A stretch of DNA of 61,269 nucleotides, taken from NCBI GenBank assembly GCA_946405575.1, contig CAMJHP010000012.1, positions 1-61,269 of the forward strand, in the 5' to 3' direction. This stretch comes from an uncultured Bacteroidales bacterium (GTDB lineage Bacteria > Bacteroidota > Bacteroidia > Bacteroidales > F082). This document shows positions 7,867 to 16,632 of the stretch, piece by piece. The first letter of the stretch is position 1. The number at the start of each line of letters is the position of its first letter. A program made the position numbers and the translations under genes. The notes below the pieces were generated by a model, which did no database searches, was not told the DNA's origin, and saw only the letters and a list, made by a program, of their open reading frames with translations.

Positions 7867-9447
7867 TCACTTCTTCATATGCTTTTTGAGTTCCACAATG
7901 CAAGTGCGATGAGGTATAATAACAGAAACACCATTGTAATTCACCTCTTCCTCGATGATCTTAACGTTCTCCTCGTGGTTCTTGGGCAACGGGATGATGT
8001 CACGGATATGCTCGGGTTCTACACCGAGACCTTCGCAAATGCGACGAATCTTGTTGTGTGCCGATGAAGGCTGACCACCCGTCATAGCAGTGATGTCATT
8101 GTCGAGGATCATAACTACGACATTGGCCTTCTCATTGACGCAGTCCATAAGGCCTGTCAGGCCACTGTGGCCGAAGGTACCATCACCAATGACAGCCACG
8201 CTTGGGAAGATGCCCACTTCGCTGGCACCTTTTGCCATAGTGATGGAGGCACCCATACACACAGTGGTATTGATGGCACCCATATTGAAGCCCAATGTGT
8301 AGCAACCAATGTCACCGAACACCTTACCGTTCTTATGCTTGGCCATTACTTCATTCAAAGCATTGTAACTGTCGACATGCGGGCAGCCTTGACAAAGCGC
8401 GGGGGGACGGTTAGTAACCACCTCCGGTACCTTGAACATCACAGGCACATCCATACCGAGAGCTTTGGCCACCTTTTCGGCGTTCAGTTCTCCATCGCGG
8501 CGGATGGTCTCATCCAAACGTCCCATAACATTTTTGCCCTTGCCAAGGAAGCCCTTAATATGTTCCTCAACAAAAGGTTGTCCGTCTTCAAGGACGAGGA
8601 TTTCGTCGCACTCGTCATACAGCTTGCTAATCATATCGTATGGCAACGGGTATTGTGTCACCTTGACGACAGGATATGGGCACTGGCCGTTCGGGAAGTT
8701 TTCCATCAGATAGTTATAGGCAATACCCGTGGTGATGATACCGATGTTCTTCTTCGGGCCATCAATATATTTGTTAAAGCCTGAGGTTTCCGAAGCTTGA
8801 GTAAAAGCGGGCTGCTTGTCGATGAGTTCACGATAGAGACGCTTGGCATTAGCTGGCAACAGCACGAACGACTTGGCATCGGCAGGCTCTGTCAACTCAT
8901 TTTGCGGGCGAACAGGTTTACGCACCACGCCAGCACGGCTGTGAGCAAGACGGGTAGGAATGCGATAGAGCACCGGGGTGCCGAGTTTCTCGCTCAGCTC
9001 ATAGCCGTAGTGTACCATATCGTAAGCTTCCTGTTGGTTGGATGGTTCCAGCATAGGTATCATAGCCCAGTGACCGTAAAAGCGACTGTCCTGCTCGTCT
9101 TGCGACGAGAACATACTCGGATCGTCGGCCACCACGATGAGGACACCCTTCGTACCGATGATGGCAGCGTTCATAAAGGGGTCGCCACAGACATTGAGAC
9201 CAACATGTTTCATACAGGTCATAGCGCGTTTGCCAGCGTATGCCACGCCTATTGAGGCTTCAAGAGCCGTCTTCTCATTGGCGCACCAATTGGCAATTAC
9301 GCCAAGTTCCTTGGCTTGTTTGGAATTGATGACATACTCCGTGATTTGGGTTGAAGGCGTGCCCGGATAACTATTGATGGCCGAGCCGCCCGCATCGATG
9401 AAGCCCTGTGCAATGGCCTCATCGCCTAAAAGCAATAATTTTTCCAT
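7867..9447 (-). CDS. iorA: Indolepyruvate ferredoxin oxidoreductase alpha subunit, without ferredoxin tail
   Basis: 526 residues. The N-terminal part is the pyruvate:ferredoxin oxidoreductase domain I type (GDEAIAQGFIDAGGSAINSY). The C-terminal part is the thiamine diphosphate domain with GDIGCYTLG and the GDG...N motif spread over GDGTFGHSGLTG and ILDNDITAMTGGQ. A single cysteine pair is seen in ALCQGCPHVD. Archaeal IorA proteins carry a C-terminal domain binding two 4Fe-4S clusters; here the chain ends at HRTCIVELKKHMKK, as in other Bacteroidota homologues, so electron transfer out of the enzyme must differ or use a separate ferredoxin. Confidence 0.94.
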   Translation of the reverse strand: MEKLLLLGDEAIAQGFIDAGGSAINSYPGTPSTQITEYVINSKQAKELGVIANWCANEKTALEASIGVAYAGKRAMTCMKHVGLNVCGDPFMNAAIIGTKGVLIVVADDPSMFSSQDEQDSRFYGHWAMIPMLEPSNQQEAYDMVHYGYELSEKLGTPVLYRIPTRLAHSRAGVVRKPVRPQNELTEPADAKSFVLLPANAKRLYRELIDKQPAFTQASETSGFNKYIDGPKKNIGIITTGIAYNYLMENFPNGQCPYPVVKVTQYPLPYDMISKLYDECDEILVLEDGQPFVEEHIKGFLGKGKNVMGRLDETIRRDGELNAEKVAKALGMDVPVMFKVPEVVTNRPPALCQGCPHVDSYNALNEVMAKHKNGKVFGDIGCYTLGFNMGAINTTVCMGASITMAKGASEVGIFPSVAVIGDGTFGHSGLTGLMDCVNEKANVVVMILDNDITAMTGGQPSSAHNKIRRICEGLGVEPEHIRDIIPLPKNHEENVKIIEEEVNYNGVSVIIPHRTCIVELKKHMKK

Positions 9448-9602
9448 ATCGTATAATTCAAATTTCTGAAATATTTCAAATATTTAATCCTATCGAATGC
9501 TTCACATTTCAAGATTCAGTTTCCTGTAATCAACTCACATCAGCCGACACGGCCCATACTGATAGCCGATGTTGATGGCTGGAAGAATTCTATGATTTTG
9601 GG

Positions 9603-9610
9603 CAAAGATA
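9603..9610 (-). promoter_or_regulatory. Candidate -7 promoter element upstream of iorA
   Basis: On the minus strand TATCTTTG followed by CCC matches TAnnTTTG. It implies a 5' leader of about 150 bases for iorA. Within this leader (9448-9602) I see AT-rich sequence with no clear riboswitch fold. Confidence 0.5.
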
Positions 9611-9686
9611 CGGTTTTTTTTGATTCGACGATACGAAGTGAGTCAAAAAAAGCATACAAACGAGAAAAACTTTACAATAACGGCTG

Positions 9687-10280
9687 CTAAGCCATATTGA
9701 AGCATTTATCCAAGCGCAGAATTTGTTCCATAAGCGACTGGTCCTCGTCGTCCTTCTCGTGCCATATGACATAATCAGCAAGCAGACGTTTACCCTCTTC
9801 TGGCCATTGCTTAGCCATTCGGGCACGTATAGTCGCTTCATCACAATGGTCGCGTTCCATAGCACGACGCAAGCGGGTCGCTTCCGAGGCAGACACCATT
9901 ACAATGGCATCAAATTGCTTTTCCAAGCGTTTCTCGAAAACCAATGCCGATTCAAACAAAACATAGGGAGCCTCTTGTTTTTCCATCCAATGCTCAAAAT
10001 CGACGAACAAGGCGGGATAGAGGATGCCTTCCAAATCGCTTTGGGCTTCTTCATTATGGAAAACCAAATCTGCGATAAGTTTTCTATTCAACTCTTTGTC
10101 AGAAAGATAAAAAGCCTTCCCAAAGCGATGTTCAAGTTGTTCGCGCACTTTTGGAAGGAAATACATTTGCTTGGCGGCATCGTCGCTATTGTAAACAGGA
10201 ATACAGAGCCGTTGCTTGAACAACTCGCAGACCCACGACTTGCCGCATCCAATATTGCCTGTTATGGCGACTTTCTTCAT
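9687..10280 (-). CDS. coaE: Dephospho-CoA kinase
   Basis: 197 residues, normal length. Walker A GNIGCGKS at residues 8-15; the conserved NSDDAAKQMY segment (about 31-40) corresponds to the family's D-x-D/x-A-R/K substrate loop, and the ERDHCDEATIRARMAKQW region is the family's lid and R-M-x-x-Q element. It phosphorylates the 3'-OH of the ribose of dephospho-CoA, the last step of CoA synthesis. It is the last gene of a minus-strand operon and overlaps the ybbR-like stop by four bases. No clear hairpin terminator is seen after it. Confidence 0.95.
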   Translation of the reverse strand: MKKVAITGNIGCGKSWVCELFKQRLCIPVYNSDDAAKQMYFLPKVREQLEHRFGKAFYLSDKELNRKLIADLVFHNEEAQSDLEGILYPALFVDFEHWMEKQEAPYVLFESALVFEKRLEKQFDAIVMVSASEATRLRRAMERDHCDEATIRARMAKQWPEEGKRLLADYVIWHEKDDEDQSLMEQILRLDKCFNMA

Positions 10281-11242
10281 TGTACAATAAGGTATTCCAC
10301 CTTATCGGGGTGGGTACTCAAGATTTGGACAGTAGGAGGCCATGAGTCAAGACGCACATCCAGCAAAGGTTGCATAGCTTCCAGCTGCTGTTTGTCGACC
10401 ACAGCACTGAAATGCTCGGGTGTAATAGAGGCATAATCCCTAACGGCCACAAGACATTTTACTGTCATAGCCTCTGGGAAAAAACGCACTCGCGCATCGG
10501 AACTGACCTTAATGGGCACCTCAATATCCATCTCAGTAAACTTCTCCACCTGCACTTCAACCTTCACTTCTTTGACGTTGGAATGAATTCGCCCATCATA
10601 CAAGTCAAGTGGTACTGTAGCATTAAAGTTCTGGCTCACATTGGACATCGACAGCAGCTCCGTCTTCACTACTTTTAGAGAGTCAATAACCTCCTGTGGA
10701 CCAAAAATCGTCACCGATGCGGGGTCAAGCATAGGAATGCCATAGAGGTCATATTGACGTACGGTTTTAATATCCGACCGCAAAACGACGGGTACCACCT
10801 TCGACTTCAGCGCATCCATCGAGAAATACACCTTAGCATCATTCATAGTGATGTTGGTTGCTGTAATGCCTAGACTCTCGGCCAATTTCTCTGCGACATA
10901 CTGGCTACTGAAAGAATAGGTATTTCCATTTTCTAGGCGGTATGGCACCTCATTCAAGGAGATTGTGACAACGCGGTTTGGCTCACGTATCATCTTGTAA
11001 CGAAGTGTATGGAAACCGTCAATGTTCAATGACATCTTTACCGACTGAGCATCCGACGACACCCACTTATCGGCAGGTGCTTCCACCAAAAGCAGACGAT
11101 ATGTGGTTTGGGTGACATAATTCTCCGACAATTTGACCAAGAACCATGCCGCCGTGGAAATAACCAAAAACACGAAAAAAACGAAGAAGGAATGCTTATT
11201 TGTGCGTTCCACCTTTTGCTTGATGTCATCCAATTTGTCCAT
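10277..11242 (-). CDS. YbbR-like domain membrane-anchored protein
   Basis: About 321 residues from ATG 11242; a GTG at 11293 would add 17 residues with a purine-rich site before it, but the hydrophobic anchor at residues 18-36 (SFFVFFVFLVISTAAWFLV) fits the shorter start. The rest is beta-rich, with at least two YbbR-type repeats (for example QYDLYGIPMLDPASVTIFGP and the repeat beginning FTEMDIEVPIKV). In Firmicutes the homologue CdaR regulates the diadenylate cyclase CdaA; no such cyclase is adjacent here. In Bacteroidota the gene sits between yajC and coaE, as here, and its role is unknown. Confidence 0.85.
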   Translation of the reverse strand: MDKLDDIKQKVERTNKHSFFVFFVFLVISTAAWFLVKLSENYVTQTTYRLLLVEAPADKWVSSDAQSVKMSLNIDGFHTLRYKMIREPNRVVTISLNEVPYRLENGNTYSFSSQYVAEKLAESLGITATNITMNDAKVYFSMDALKSKVVPVVLRSDIKTVRQYDLYGIPMLDPASVTIFGPQEVIDSLKVVKTELLSMSNVSQNFNATVPLDLYDGRIHSNVKEVKVEVQVEKFTEMDIEVPIKVSSDARVRFFPEAMTVKCLVAVRDYASITPEHFSAVVDKQQLEAMQPLLDVRLDSWPPTVQILSTHPDKVEYLIVQ

Positions 11243-11324
11243 AGTATCTGGATGCTTGGTTTGTTTTGCGCATAGCGGGAAATTTGCCCCCACCAGCTCC
11301 CTTCAATGAGTGCGAAACATTTAG

Positions 11325-11648
11325 TTAGGCCTGTCCGACGCGGTTGCCGTTCTGAACAAGGGCAGTTTTCTCCACCTCCACTTCAGTATTGGGAGCGAGC
11401 GAAATAATCACCGTAGTGTCTTTAACTTCGATCACTTTACCATGGAATCCACCAATGGTAACCACTTTGTCGCCTTTTTGAAGGCCATCGCGGAATTTTT
11501 GTTCTTCTTTGGCTTTCTTCGACTGTGGACGAATGAAGAACAGCCAGAAAACGACGATGAGAAGAAGGATAAAACCCAGACTTGACCACATAGAGCCACC
11601 TTGCTGAAGTTGGGTTTGGTCTTGGAGTAAAATAAATAAGTTATTCAT
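11325..11648 (-). CDS. yajC: Preprotein translocase accessory subunit YajC
   Basis: 107 residues. One N-terminal transmembrane helix (about 22-40, LGFILLLIVVFWLFFIRPQ), then the YajC signature RPQSKKAKEEQ and FRDGLQKGDKVVTIGGFHGKV. YajC associates with SecDF at the translocon in the inner membrane. It sits between the DUF1573 lipoprotein and the ybbR-like gene on the minus strand, the usual Bacteroidota order. An AT-rich repeat stretch lies just before its start. Confidence 0.95.
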   Translation of the reverse strand: MNNLFILLQDQTQLQQGGSMWSSLGFILLLIVVFWLFFIRPQSKKAKEEQKFRDGLQKGDKVVTIGGFHGKVIEVKDTTVIISLAPNTEVEVEKTALVQNGNRVGQA

Positions 11649-11660
11649 TTTGTGTAATTT

Positions 11661-11708
11661 AAAGATTTAAAATTCAATATTCAAAAATTCAATATTCAAT
11701 ATTCAAAA
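11661..11708. repeat. AT-rich direct repeats (ATTCAATATTCAA units)
   Basis: Four to five near-identical ATTCAATATTC/ATTCAAAA units in tandem upstream of yajC. A similar stretch lies at 34851-34907 upstream of the tlpA-like gene; the two also share the flanking TTAAATCTTTAAAT. Confidence 0.6.
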
Positions 11709-11760
11709 CAATTCTTATATCCGAAAACTCCAAACTGCTAACAGACAACTATCAACTAAT

Positions 11761-12228
11761 TCAGTATTGATCTGGAGTTTGTACTGTCCCTTTGATACGC
11801 AAAATGGTCTTAGCAGGATTGGTGTTCGACATGACTGTCAGGAAACGGCTTTGAAAGCCATGATGGCCTGCGCTGTTGTAAGTCACCTTGATATCGCCTG
11901 TCTTGCCAGGAGCGATAGGTTCGCGGGGATAATCGCCCACCGTGCAGCCACAGCTCGATCCAACCTCACTGATAATCAATGGCATATTTCCCGTGTTGGT
12001 AAAATGGAAGGAATAGCTCACCACCTCCCCTTGGAGCAAAGTGCCGAAATCGTGTTCCTCCTTGTCGAACTTGATGGAAGCTTGCTTGTTAGAAGTTTCG
12101 GTAGCCGATTTGGGGCTAGTCACCAAGTCGGTGGAAAGATTGCCTCCACTTTTCTCTTTGCATGCCGACATAAGGCACAAAACCAAGAGGAAAGTGACCA
12201 AAAAATTAAAATGCAGTAAATTTCTCAT
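11761..12228 (-). CDS. DUF1573 lipoprotein
   Basis: 155 residues. Lipoprotein signal with lipobox LMSAC (Cys at 23). The domain from about residue 48 on has the DUF1573 hallmarks: FDKEEHDFGTLLQGEVVSYSF, then NTGNMPLIISEVGSSCGCT, then APGKTGDIKVTYNSAGHHG. This is an immunoglobulin-like beta fold related to ASPM/SPD-2/Hydin and is very common in Bacteroidota envelopes; no enzymatic role is known. The gene overlaps the end of the upstream type B T9SS protein by four bases and precedes yajC. Confidence 0.92.
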   Translation of the reverse strand: MRNLLHFNFLVTFLLVLCLMSACKEKSGGNLSTDLVTSPKSATETSNKQASIKFDKEEHDFGTLLQGEVVSYSFHFTNTGNMPLIISEVGSSCGCTVGDYPREPIAPGKTGDIKVTYNSAGHHGFQSRFLTVMSNTNPAKTILRIKGTVQTPDQY

Positions 12229-13439
12229 TGTCTTTGGGATTTAATTATCATGACCGAGCCTTGATATGTGGCATCATTTTTCAACCCATGACATTTCAGC
12301 ACATAGAAATAGGTGCCATCCGACAAACCGCCGCCATCCCAATCGTTCTGATAGTCTTTTGAATGGTAAACGACGCGTCCCCAACGGTTGAAAATAGTTA
12401 GCTCTGTGGATTCATAATAGCGGCTCAGAGGTTCATAATTATCATATTCGTATGTTGTACCGCCATCGTCTCTATTTTTTTGTGCGTCGCCACCAGAAGG
12501 CATATCACTATTCCCGTCCAATGCTATGATAAAGAAGTCGTTGGTGCCATCTCCATTGGGAGTGAACACATTAGGAATTTTCAGTTTCACCGGCTCCACC
12601 CTAACGCTATGAAGATATGTAGTGTCGCACCCCTGAGGATTATACACTTTCAGTTCTATGCTATATTCTCCAGTTTCCACATAAGTAAAACGCGGTTCAA
12701 ATTCAGTTGAAGTGATGTTGTATTGTTGGTTGAGAACCCAGTAGAAATTGCTGATATCAAGAGTATCAGCAGAAAGATTCTCATAAGAATAAGTCACATG
12801 TGGGTTTTGTAGATAGACCGTATCGCCAGGGTCAGTTGAAATTTCGACCACGGGATTAGGATAAGCCTTGGGGCTAATGCTGTCGCGCTGTATGCAGCCA
12901 CGTCCATCGGTCACTTTGATGAAGTAGTATTTGTAAGCCTCCAAGCCAATCGCCCATGATGGATCGCCTGGAGCTATGTGCAAAGGACTGATTTCCCATT
13001 GGTATTCGAAAGGCGGCACATAAACACTTGAAAGGCTATCAACTGCGACCACCACTTGTGCATTGCGGCCATTCTCCTCCTCACGGTTGCTGCAAGTCAG
13101 CTTCAGCTGTCTGAAATTGACTTCAAAACGAGGCATCACCTCTACCGTAATCTGAGGGTCGCAAATAATCACCGAGTCCTGATCACGGATAACCACCTGA
13201 TAAGTAGTTGTCGAGAACGGTTTTACAGTGATACTGTTGGTGGTCTTGCCGCCAGGCGACCAAAGATATGTATATTGATAATTGTTGGGCACGCTTAGCG
13301 TCACCTCAGATTCGCTACAAATCGGCATTTCTGCACTACAAATGATTTCGCAAAGGTCTTCTTGCGCCTTCGCGTAAAACGAGCAGGTGAAGACCAGAAG
13401 AAGCATTAAGGCATTTCGTTTTATGGCGTTGTTTCTCAT
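12225..13439 (-). CDS. Secreted PKD-type protein with gliding motility-associated (type B) C-terminal domain
   Basis: About 404 residues from ATG 13439; a TTG at 13460 would overlap the -7 promoter box and is rejected. The signal peptide ends near FYAKAQ. Residues 25-300 hold beta-rich, PKD/Ig-like repeats (NYQYTYLWSPGGKTTNSITV; PPFEYQWEISPL). The C-terminal 90 residues are the CHU_C/TIGR04131 domain: LKIPNVFTPNGDGTNDFF, TIFNRWGRVVYHSKDYQNDW, and DGTYFYVLKCHG. That domain targets proteins to the cell surface through the type IX secretion system. Oddly, it heads an operon of housekeeping genes (DUF1573, yajC, ybbR-like, coaE). Ligand unknown. Confidence 0.9.
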   Translation of the reverse strand: MRNNAIKRNALMLLLVFTCSFYAKAQEDLCEIICSAEMPICSESEVTLSVPNNYQYTYLWSPGGKTTNSITVKPFSTTTYQVVIRDQDSVIICDPQITVEVMPRFEVNFRQLKLTCSNREEENGRNAQVVVAVDSLSSVYVPPFEYQWEISPLHIAPGDPSWAIGLEAYKYYFIKVTDGRGCIQRDSISPKAYPNPVVEISTDPGDTVYLQNPHVTYSYENLSADTLDISNFYWVLNQQYNITSTEFEPRFTYVETGEYSIELKVYNPQGCDTTYLHSVRVEPVKLKIPNVFTPNGDGTNDFFIIALDGNSDMPSGGDAQKNRDDGGTTYEYDNYEPLSRYYESTELTIFNRWGRVVYHSKDYQNDWDGGGLSDGTYFYVLKCHGLKNDATYQGSVMIIKSQRQ

Positions 13440-13457
13440 TCTATTCAAAATAGGTTG

Positions 13458-13465
13458 CAAAGATA
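13458..13465 (-). promoter_or_regulatory. -7 promoter element of the T9SS-yajC-coaE operon
   Basis: TATCTTTG followed by CAA on the minus strand, 18 bases before the ATG at 13439; it decides the start codon because it overlaps the upstream TTG. Confidence 0.7.
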
Positions 13466-13603
13466 GGAAAAATCCAATGATGAACGTATGATTACAAACA
13501 TTTATTATTTGAAACCGTCAAATCCCTCATTGACTTTTCTTCAAAGGGATTGATTGCTTAAAGCCTCCAACCAATGACTGGAAACATAAACACGTACTAA
13601 AAC

Positions 13604-13632
13604 AAAAAAAAAGAGACCCTTAAGAGCCTCTT
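13604..13632 (-). terminator. Terminator of tRNA-His
   Basis: On the minus strand a 9-bp stem (AAGAGGCTC / GGGTCTCTT, two G-U pairs) with loop TTAA, followed by a run of T. Confidence 0.65.
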
Positions 13633-13642
13633 CATTTTCGAG

Positions 13643-13717
13643 GGTGGAATGTGGGATTCGAACCCACGACCCACGGAACCACAATCCGGTACTCTAACCA
13701 GCTGAGCTAAATCCACC
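13643..13717 (-). tRNA. tRNA-His (GTG)
   Basis: Cloverleaf with D arm GCTCAGCTGGTTAGAGT, anticodon GTG in the loop of CCGGATTGTGGTTCCGT, and T arm GTGGGTTCGAATCCCAC. The genome encodes the extra G at -1 opposite C73, the identity element of tRNA-His. CCA is not encoded. The acceptor stem has a T-T mismatch at 6:67, unusual but not disabling. Confidence 0.96.
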
Positions 13718-13747
13718 ATCAGATTCCGTTTCTGCGGAAAGACGCTG

Positions 13748-13755
13748 CAAAGATA
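13748..13755 (-). promoter_or_regulatory. -7 promoter element of tRNA-His
   Basis: TATCTTTG followed by CA on the minus strand, about 30 bases upstream of the mature tRNA. Confidence 0.7.
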
Positions 13756-13838
13756 CAACATTTTTCCATTACGACGATGTTTTTGTGCCAAATTTTTCAT
13801 TTTTTTCTTTTTTGACACGAAAACATATGGGATTTGCG

Positions 13839-13846
13839 TATTTTTG
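13839..13846 (+). promoter_or_regulatory. -7 promoter element of the OppC-type permease gene
   Basis: TATTTTTG followed by ACG, 23 bases before ATG 13870. It lies downstream of an in-frame TTG at 13834, so translation must begin at 13870. Confidence 0.65.
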
Positions 13847-13869
13847 ACGACTCAAATGAAAGGTTCGTC

Positions 13870-15033
13870 ATGAAAGGCAAATTGAATCAAGTCCAATCAC
13901 CTAAGGCACTGGCTTGGAAACGTTTCTGTAGCAACAAGCTTGGGATGGGTTCGTGCGGTTTCGTCATCCTTTGGGCATTATTGGCCTTGTTTGCCTACAT
14001 CATCATCCCCGACAAGACACCAAATGCCAACCGACAAATCCTTGAGATTAGCACGAAAAAGCCAGGATTTGAAATTGATATGCTGATGATTCCCAAGGAA
14101 ACGCCTCCACAACGAACATCTTTCGTCCAATTCTTGTTCAATGGCCGTCCTGACGATTGCATTTACCTGCCTTTCGACAGCATCCATATTGATAAAGAAA
14201 CCACCACCGTCTTCCTTTATCAAGCCGAAGGAACTCAAACGATTAGAACCAAAATAATTGACAACAATGAGTTTATGTGTGCCGACCCTTCGGCAAGTTC
14301 AGGAGTCTTTGCTTCGGCTGAAGAGGCTGACACCTATATAAGAAGTCATTGCTTGAAGCACCGAAAATTCCTCTTAGGCACCGACCAATTTGGTCGTGAT
14401 TTCCTCAGTCGATTAGTATTGGGTAGCCGAATCAGCCTTACAGTAGGTTTCATAGCCGTGCTTCTGAGCCTAATGATTGGCATCGTGATGGGTAGTTTGG
14501 GCGGGTTTTTCCGTGGCAAAGTCGATGATGCGGTAGTGTGGTTTATCAATGTAGTGTGGTCCATCCCAACCCTTCTGTTGGTCATCGCCATCACCTTTGC
14601 CTTGGGTAAAGGCATCGCCCAAGTATTTATCGCTGTGGGTCTAACTATGTGGGTTGAGGTGGCCCGCATCGTCAGAGGGCAAATACTTTCTATTCGAGAA
14701 ACCACTTTCGTTGAGGCGGGCCGTGCATTGGGATTCAAGAATTTACGAATCATCTTTAAACATATTTTGCCCAACATCTTGAATCCCATCATTGTAGTAT
14801 CAGCAGCCAATTTCGCCTCTGCCATCCTACTCGAAGCAGGCTTAAGCTTTTTGGGCATCGGCGTTCAGCCTCCTATGCCCTCTTGGGGCAGTATGATCAA
14901 GGAGAACTACGCCTTCATCATTTTGGATGCCGCATTTTTGGCCATCCTGCCAGGTATAGCGATTATGTTGTTAGTGTTGGCGTTTATGCTCATCGGGAAC
15001 GCTTTGCGCGAAGCCTTGGACGTGAAGAATTAA
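13870..15033 (+). CDS. OppC/YejE-type oligopeptide ABC transporter permease with periplasmic insert
   Basis: About 387 residues. One membrane helix near residues 29-48, then a soluble insert of about 125 residues with no hydrophobic segments, then the BPD_transp_1 domain with about five helices. The domain begins with the OppC-type LLGTDQFGRDFLSRLVLGSR and contains the EAA loop EAGRALGFKNLRIIFKHILPN (ATPase contact). OppC proteins form the channel with OppB; the fused OppD/F ATPase at 21363 is the natural partner, but no OppB or binding protein is in the window. The insert makes it longer than E. coli OppC (about 300). Substrate is probably a peptide. Confidence 0.9.
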   Translation: MKGKLNQVQSPKALAWKRFCSNKLGMGSCGFVILWALLALFAYIIIPDKTPNANRQILEISTKKPGFEIDMLMIPKETPPQRTSFVQFLFNGRPDDCIYLPFDSIHIDKETTTVFLYQAEGTQTIRTKIIDNNEFMCADPSASSGVFASAEEADTYIRSHCLKHRKFLLGTDQFGRDFLSRLVLGSRISLTVGFIAVLLSLMIGIVMGSLGGFFRGKVDDAVVWFINVVWSIPTLLLVIAITFALGKGIAQVFIAVGLTMWVEVARIVRGQILSIRETTFVEAGRALGFKNLRIIFKHILPNILNPIIVVSAANFASAILLEAGLSFLGIGVQPPMPSWGSMIKENYAFIILDAAFLAILPGIAIMLLVLAFMLIGNALREALDVKN

Positions 15034-15102
15034 TTCAGAAAGTAGAATGTGAAGTTACATCTTAAATTATGCATTCATAATTCCGCATTCACAAAAAAGT
15101 TG

Positions 15103-15110
15103 TATCTTTG
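15103..15110 (+). promoter_or_regulatory. -7 promoter element of tRNA-Leu (and possibly tig)
   Basis: TATCTTTG followed by CACC, 25 bases before the tRNA; a textbook Bacteroidota -7 element. With only 36 bases between tRNA and tig, read-through into tig is likely. Confidence 0.75.
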
Positions 15111-15135
15111 CACCCTCAAAAAACATACCACATAT

Positions 15136-15217
15136 GCGGGTGTGGCGGAATTGGTAGACGCGCCAGACTTAGGATCTGGTTTCGAAAGAAGTAAGGGTTC
15201 GAGTCCCTTCATCCGCA
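15136..15217 (+). tRNA. tRNA-Leu (TAG)
   Basis: 82-base class II cloverleaf: acceptor GCGGGTG / CATCCGC, D arm with GGCGGAATTGGTAGACGC, anticodon TAG in CAGACTTAGGATCTG, a variable arm, and T arm with GGGTTCGAGTCCC. CCA is not encoded. Confidence 0.97.
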
Positions 15218-15253
15218 CAAATTAAAGAAAATCAATAGAATAGAACATTCAAA

Positions 15254-16612
15254 ATGAACATCACACAAAGCACAAAAGGAGATAATCTTATCTCCATCAA
15301 GATTAATGTTGAGAAAGCCGATTATGAAGAAATGGTCGAAAAGACCTTAAGGCAAATGAGACATAAAGCCAATGTTCCGGGTTTCCGTCCCGGTATGGTG
15401 CCAATGGGTATGATGAAAAAAATGTATGGTGCCAGCGCAAAAATGGAAGCACTAAACACGCTCGTTTCTGAAAACCTTAACAAACATATTGTCGAAAACA
15501 AGCTCAACCTTCTTGGCTACCCTCTCAGCGACACTGAGTTGCAGCAGCCCGCCGACCTTGAGAATGAAGACAACCTCGATTTCTATTTTGAAGCCGCCCT
15601 TCGTCCTGAAATCAATGTCGACTTCAGCAATACGATGGTCGATTTTTACCATATCGTCCCTACTGATGAGGAAGTGGACAAAGTCATCGTTGACCTTCAA
15701 GAACGCAATCCTAACACAAGCCATCCTGAGAACGTCGGAGACAACGACCGAATTGAATTGAAAATTCGGGAAGCCAAAGATGGCAAAGAAGTGGAAGGTG
15801 GCTTCGAGAAGGATGGCCTCTATATCCATATGGACCAAATCAAAGACCCGGAAAGCCGTGAGCAACTCATTGGCAAAGAAGTAGGTTCCGAGTTCATTAT
15901 CAATCTGTCCAAGGCCTTCGGCAGCGAAGAAGCCGTTTCCAAAGTGTTGGGCAATGAGGCTCCAGCTGGCAGCGACTACAACATCATCATTGACGATGCC
16001 ATTCACGATGAAAAACCAGAACTTGACGAAGAATTTTTCAAGAAAATCTTCCCTGATGACGAAATCAAGGATCTTGAATCCTTTAAAAAGGCCGTCAAAG
16101 CTGAGATGGAGAAGCAGCACGAGAAAGAAACCGACCCCATCCTCTTCAATAAAATGATTGACGAGTTGGTAGCCGCCGTTAAATTCGACCTTCCCGATGC
16201 TTTTATGAAACGTTGGATTGTTGACAACAGTCAAGGCAAGATTACTGCTGACGACATTGAAAAAAACTATGAAAAAGACTATGTGAAAGGCCTGCGGTGG
16301 CAACTCATCGAAGACAGCATTGTGAATGCTAACCCTGAACTCATCATCAAAGATGAAGAAGTAAAGGATTTCGTGCTGAAACAAATCTTTCCAGGTATCG
16401 ACTACGCTACACTTGAGGACGACATGAAGGCAAATTTGGACAAAATTGCCGCCAACTACCTCAAAGACGAACAACAGGTGAACAACCTCAGGAACCAACT
16501 TGCTGACATCAAGATGACTCATCTCCTGAAGAACAAGATGAACATCAACTACACTGAAACCACCTCTGCCGACTTCATAAAGAAGCTGGAAGAAGAGCGG
16601 AATTCTAAATAA
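15254..16612 (+). CDS. tig: Trigger factor (ribosome-associated chaperone)
   Basis: 452 residues. The ribosome-binding N-terminal domain (1 to about 115) carries a variant of the signature loop, NVPGFRPGMVPMGMMKKMYG (E. coli GFRKGKVP...). The middle region (about 150-240) is the FKBP-type peptidyl-prolyl isomerase domain, divergent as in other Bacteroidota, and the C-terminal arms (about 250-435) are helical. It binds nascent chains at the exit tunnel. It is followed by clpP and clpX, the classic tig-clpP-clpX arrangement linking folding and degradation. Confidence 0.94.
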   Translation: MNITQSTKGDNLISIKINVEKADYEEMVEKTLRQMRHKANVPGFRPGMVPMGMMKKMYGASAKMEALNTLVSENLNKHIVENKLNLLGYPLSDTELQQPADLENEDNLDFYFEAALRPEINVDFSNTMVDFYHIVPTDEEVDKVIVDLQERNPNTSHPENVGDNDRIELKIREAKDGKEVEGGFEKDGLYIHMDQIKDPESREQLIGKEVGSEFIINLSKAFGSEEAVSKVLGNEAPAGSDYNIIIDDAIHDEKPELDEEFFKKIFPDDEIKDLESFKKAVKAEMEKQHEKETDPILFNKMIDELVAAVKFDLPDAFMKRWIVDNSQGKITADDIEKNYEKDYVKGLRWQLIEDSIVNANPELIIKDEEVKDFVLKQIFPGIDYATLEDDMKANLDKIAANYLKDEQQVNNLRNQLADIKMTHLLKNKMNINYTETTSADFIKKLEEERNSK

Positions 16613-16632
16613 TGGCAGATATCCTATAGCTG

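Noticed and set aside
9590..9865. A 91-codon minus-strand frame overlapping the coaE 3' end
   Set aside because: It is out of frame within coaE and has no motif.
13784..13800. A second sigma-54-like site (minus strand TTGGCACAAAAAC...)
   Set aside because: It has the -24 half but no GC at the -12 position, so the spacing rule fails.
13597..13818. A 73-codon minus-strand frame across the tRNA-His region
   Set aside because: It overlaps the tRNA and its terminator; the apparent homology of such products comes from tRNA genes being mis-annotated as proteins.
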